The notes under the pieces were generated by a model that was given only the letters and a program-made list of their open reading frames with translations, was not told the origin of the DNA and made no database searches. Below are positions 61,939 to 64,000 of a stretch of DNA of 64,000 nt, piece after piece. This DNA comes from Planosporangium thailandense (GTDB lineage: Bacteria; Actinomycetota; Actinomycetes; Mycobacteriales; Micromonosporaceae): positions 29,396-93,395 of the forward strand of contig NZ_JAATVY010000024.1 of the NCBI RefSeq assembly GCF_011947195.1, in the 5' to 3' direction. The translations under genes were made by a program, and so were the position numbers. The number at the start of each line of letters is the position of its first letter. Position 1 is the first letter of the stretch.

Positions 61939-62898
61939 CGGATCCTCCCAGGGCGGATGTGGGCCTGGTTGGTCATGCCCCATGCTAGGCATACCATTCA
62001 ACTCTTGCTACCCCCCGTTACTAATGATTGCGCGGAACGTAACGGACTTTTCTGCCAAATAATCTCAGCATCTGAAATTGATCATTTGTTAGGCAGCGTC
62101 TTCTCCTCTCATTGGCCAAAGCTGACATCTTGCCGGTTGCAGCAACTCTCTATCTGAGTGATTACGCATAGCCACACAGTCCGGTTCAATCGACCACAGT
62201 GTCTGCTGTGGCTGGATGTGGCGCACCGCTGCGCCGTAGCTCCCGGCCACGAGGATGACAACCGGGCCATCGCCTCAAAGATCTGTTGGGCCACCACGAC
62301 ACCCTCATTGTCAAACCGATGGTCCCGATCGGCACCTCGTCTGCAGAGGTTTGTGTGGGTTGCCAGAAGTTCTGCCCGTAAAGGGAGGGCCCTTGGGCTA
62401 GTCGTCCGTCAAGCGACAACTGCAACCTCAGCGGCGACGAGCACTTCTTGGAGCCCGTCTCCGGCCGCTCGAACGTGCGTCCGCATGGGACGGATGCCGC
62501 CGCAAGGATCAGGCGAGACGCCGCACGCGTGGTCGACAACTACTCACGCTGCACCGTATTCCCTGCAGATACGGAGTCAGAGACCCTAGGTCCATTAAGC
62601 GAAGGTTGTGGTCGTTCTCGCCGCGTACCCGCCACAGAGACTCGTTGGGCCAGCGTTGGGGTCCTCCAGCAGAGGGCTGGCGGTCGCGGCACGTAAGCCC
62701 GAGGGGGGACCGGCGACCGCCAGCGCAACCCCTGTCGGCCGGCAAGGGATGTCCGCCCATCCGGTCGACACGCGACGACTGGTTCTCGGTCGCGCCGCTC
62801 ACCGCGGAACGGTCCTCGTCGGTGTGTCCACGCGCACGTTCGGCGATGCGCTGGATCGGGCTTCCGACCGTCGAAGAGCGCCAATTGAAGCACTTGGT
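61939..62898. other. 960-bp region of decayed DNA without intact genes
   Basis: No supported intact gene. It contains the replication-relaxation remnant described separately at 62560-62720. The first half has lower GC and mixed short frames. Confidence 0.5.
62560..62720 (-). pseudogene. Remnant of a replication-relaxation gene (C-terminal end)
   Basis: A minus-strand frame reads RWPNESLWRVRGENDHNLRL followed by MDLGS. This aligns with the end of the intact protein next to it (RQWPNESLWRVAGAGDDRRR, then LIDLAP). Upstream the frame does not continue as a protein of that family, so only the 3' end is left. Confidence 0.7.
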
Positions 62899-63759
62899 TC
62901 AGGGCGCGAGATCGATCAGCCGGCGGCGATCGTCGCCCGCTCCCGCCACTCGCCACAGCGACTCATTCGGCCATTGCCGGTACAGCAACTCCTTGCTGCT
63001 GGTGGCGATCGGGGTGCGCACCGGCTGCTCGACCAGGTCAGCCAGCAGATGCTCCTCGCGCTCCGGAGTGTCGGCGATGACCAGTACCGCACCGACGGGT
63101 ACCGCGCGATCGGTACGCCGGTAGGCGGCCAGCAGGGCATCCAGTCCGGAGATGTGACGCTCGTGTTCGGTGACCGCGTCGCCGGACAGGCCGGGATCGA
63201 CGTGGACCAGGAACCGCAGCGCGCGTCCGTCCTCAAGCCAGACGCCATAGCCATCGGCCCGTAGGTGTGCTAGATCGTGTGCGCGTAGCCAGACCGACGT
63301 GTCCATCGTCGTCAGCCACTGGAATAACTCACACCGGCCGGGCTGTTGGCGGGACACCTCCAGCATCGGCAGGAACAGCCGGTGATCGGCGGCGCCCCAG
63401 GTCCTGTGACCGAGCTGCAGCGGCACTCGCCGCCCGGCGGCGATTAACGTCTCGCGGAGTAGCTCGGTGCCGTCGGGCGTGATGTCGTAGATCCAGGTGT
63501 GCGTGCGGTCCTCGTTCGACCGCAACCGGTCGACCAGGCCGGCCTGGTACAGCCAGGCCAGCTCCCGCTGGGCGGTCAGGCGTGCCACGCCGAGGACCAG
63601 TGCCACGTCCTGCACGGCGGCCCCGCCGTGCAGCGCCAGGAACGACAGGATCCGCCATCGCCGCGGCGACAGCCGCCGGTCGACCGCGGGCTCCCCCATA
63701 TACCCATCGTCTCCGCCGGGATCGATGCGCGACACCTCAGCATCGACAGCGGCCGTCAC
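62899..63759 (-). CDS. Replication-relaxation family protein, second copy
   Basis: 286 aa from GTG 63759 (ATG 63699 would give 266). N-terminal winged helix (LSPRRWRILSFLALHGGAAV, LTAQRELAWLYQAGLVDRL) and the core LRADGYGVWLEDGRALRFLV with DPGLSGDAVTEHERHISGLD, as in the gene at 45683 but clearly diverged. It suggests the edge of another integrative element that continues to the right. Confidence 0.83.
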   Translation of the reverse strand: MTAAVDAEVSRIDPGGDDGYMGEPAVDRRLSPRRWRILSFLALHGGAAVQDVALVLGVARLTAQRELAWLYQAGLVDRLRSNEDRTHTWIYDITPDGTELLRETLIAAGRRVPLQLGHRTWGAADHRLFLPMLEVSRQQPGRCELFQWLTTMDTSVWLRAHDLAHLRADGYGVWLEDGRALRFLVHVDPGLSGDAVTEHERHISGLDALLAAYRRTDRAVPVGAVLVIADTPEREEHLLADLVEQPVRTPIATSSKELLYRQWPNESLWRVAGAGDDRRRLIDLAP

Positions 63760-64000
63760 GAACCGTAGTCACAGCGAGCGCGGAGGCTCCCCGTCGCGAG
63801 AGATCACCTAGCCATGTCGGGTGGCTGGCGAATCGTCCGGCGGCGCTACCTCGGGCTCCGGTAAACCGCCCACATATACAAACCGGGGTTTGAGGGCCGA
63901 TTTTCGTGATCACTGTTCACAGGATCAGTCGAAGAGCCGATCGCAAGCGCGGCAACACGGACAAAGCGGCGCGCCGAAAGATGATCTCAACGCGAGCGGC
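63760..64000. other. Window end, upstream region of the replication-relaxation gene
   Basis: No gene supported. AAACCGGGGTTT near 63880 is a short palindrome that might be an operator. Confidence 0.4.

Overview
The window is GC-rich, actinomycete-type DNA. A member of the Micromonosporaceae is my best guess, because of the CebR-type box before a GH3 beta-glucosidase, the actinobacterial integrative-element genes (DUF2637/SpdB-like, replication-relaxation, HTH excisionase, tyrosine integrase), an FxLD-type lanthipeptide cluster and very strong codon bias. The genus cannot be read from the sequence. I see no rRNA, no CRISPR array, no recognisable transposase and no complete tRNA gene; there are two tRNA 3' halves.

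1-22 kb is mostly ordinary chromosome: the end of a GlcF-like gene, a Cys-rich pentapeptide-repeat protein, a TetR/SMR efflux pair, a thioesterase, a GH3 beta-glucosidase with a CebR-like operator beside a ROK regulator, a methyltransferase, a membrane-anchored CBM2 protein, a very large P-type ATPase, a Lys/Arg-repeat protein with a membrane segment at its C-terminus, a variant cyclase, a secreted Asp-box (sialidase-like) protein, a stand-alone F0 subunit a gene and a secreted DUF3238-like protein. Several short tandem repeats and strong hairpins lie between these genes.

22-26 kb is a junction zone: a small membrane protein, a tRNA 3' half, a frameshifted mosaic of an asparaginase and an amidohydrolase-like tail, a divergent NmrA/HxlR pair, and a second tRNA-Lys(CTT) 3' half of 45 nt. 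Both tRNA halves run from the anticodon loop to CCA and each is followed by a terminator hairpin, as expected for attachment sites of tRNA-integrating elements.

26-46.6 kb lies entirely on the minus strand and reads as an integrative element carrying a defence island. In transcription order it holds replication-relaxation, DUF2637, excisionase, integrase, a Schlafen/AlbA_2 protein, a complete type II Wadjet system (jetA-jetB-jetC-jetD, each overlapping the next by 4 nt), then a 1512-aa SF1 helicase fused to a Vsr/DUF559-like nuclease, translationally coupled to a HEPN-motif protein, and an 84-aa unknown. No FtsK-type translocase and no complete tRNA-Lys at the far end are visible, so the element is either incomplete or extends past the window.

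47-61 kb holds a class IV aminotransferase/HAD pair, a soluble Ser/Thr kinase, then an FxLD lanthipeptide cluster: precursor, LanB dehydratase, LanC cyclase and a PIMT-like methyltransferase on the minus strand, with an HTH/TPR regulator and a GNAT acetyltransferase divergent, an epimerase, and a DivIVA-domain protein. A ~50-bp element built from GTTCAC/GTTCCC hexamers occurs twice, at similar distances (~200 nt) before the precursor and before a plus-strand ORF at 60190, and probably ties these units into one regulon.

61-64 kb is accessory DNA again: a coupled pair of unknown genes with lower GC, a decayed replication-relaxation remnant, and a second intact replication-relaxation gene, probably the edge of another element.
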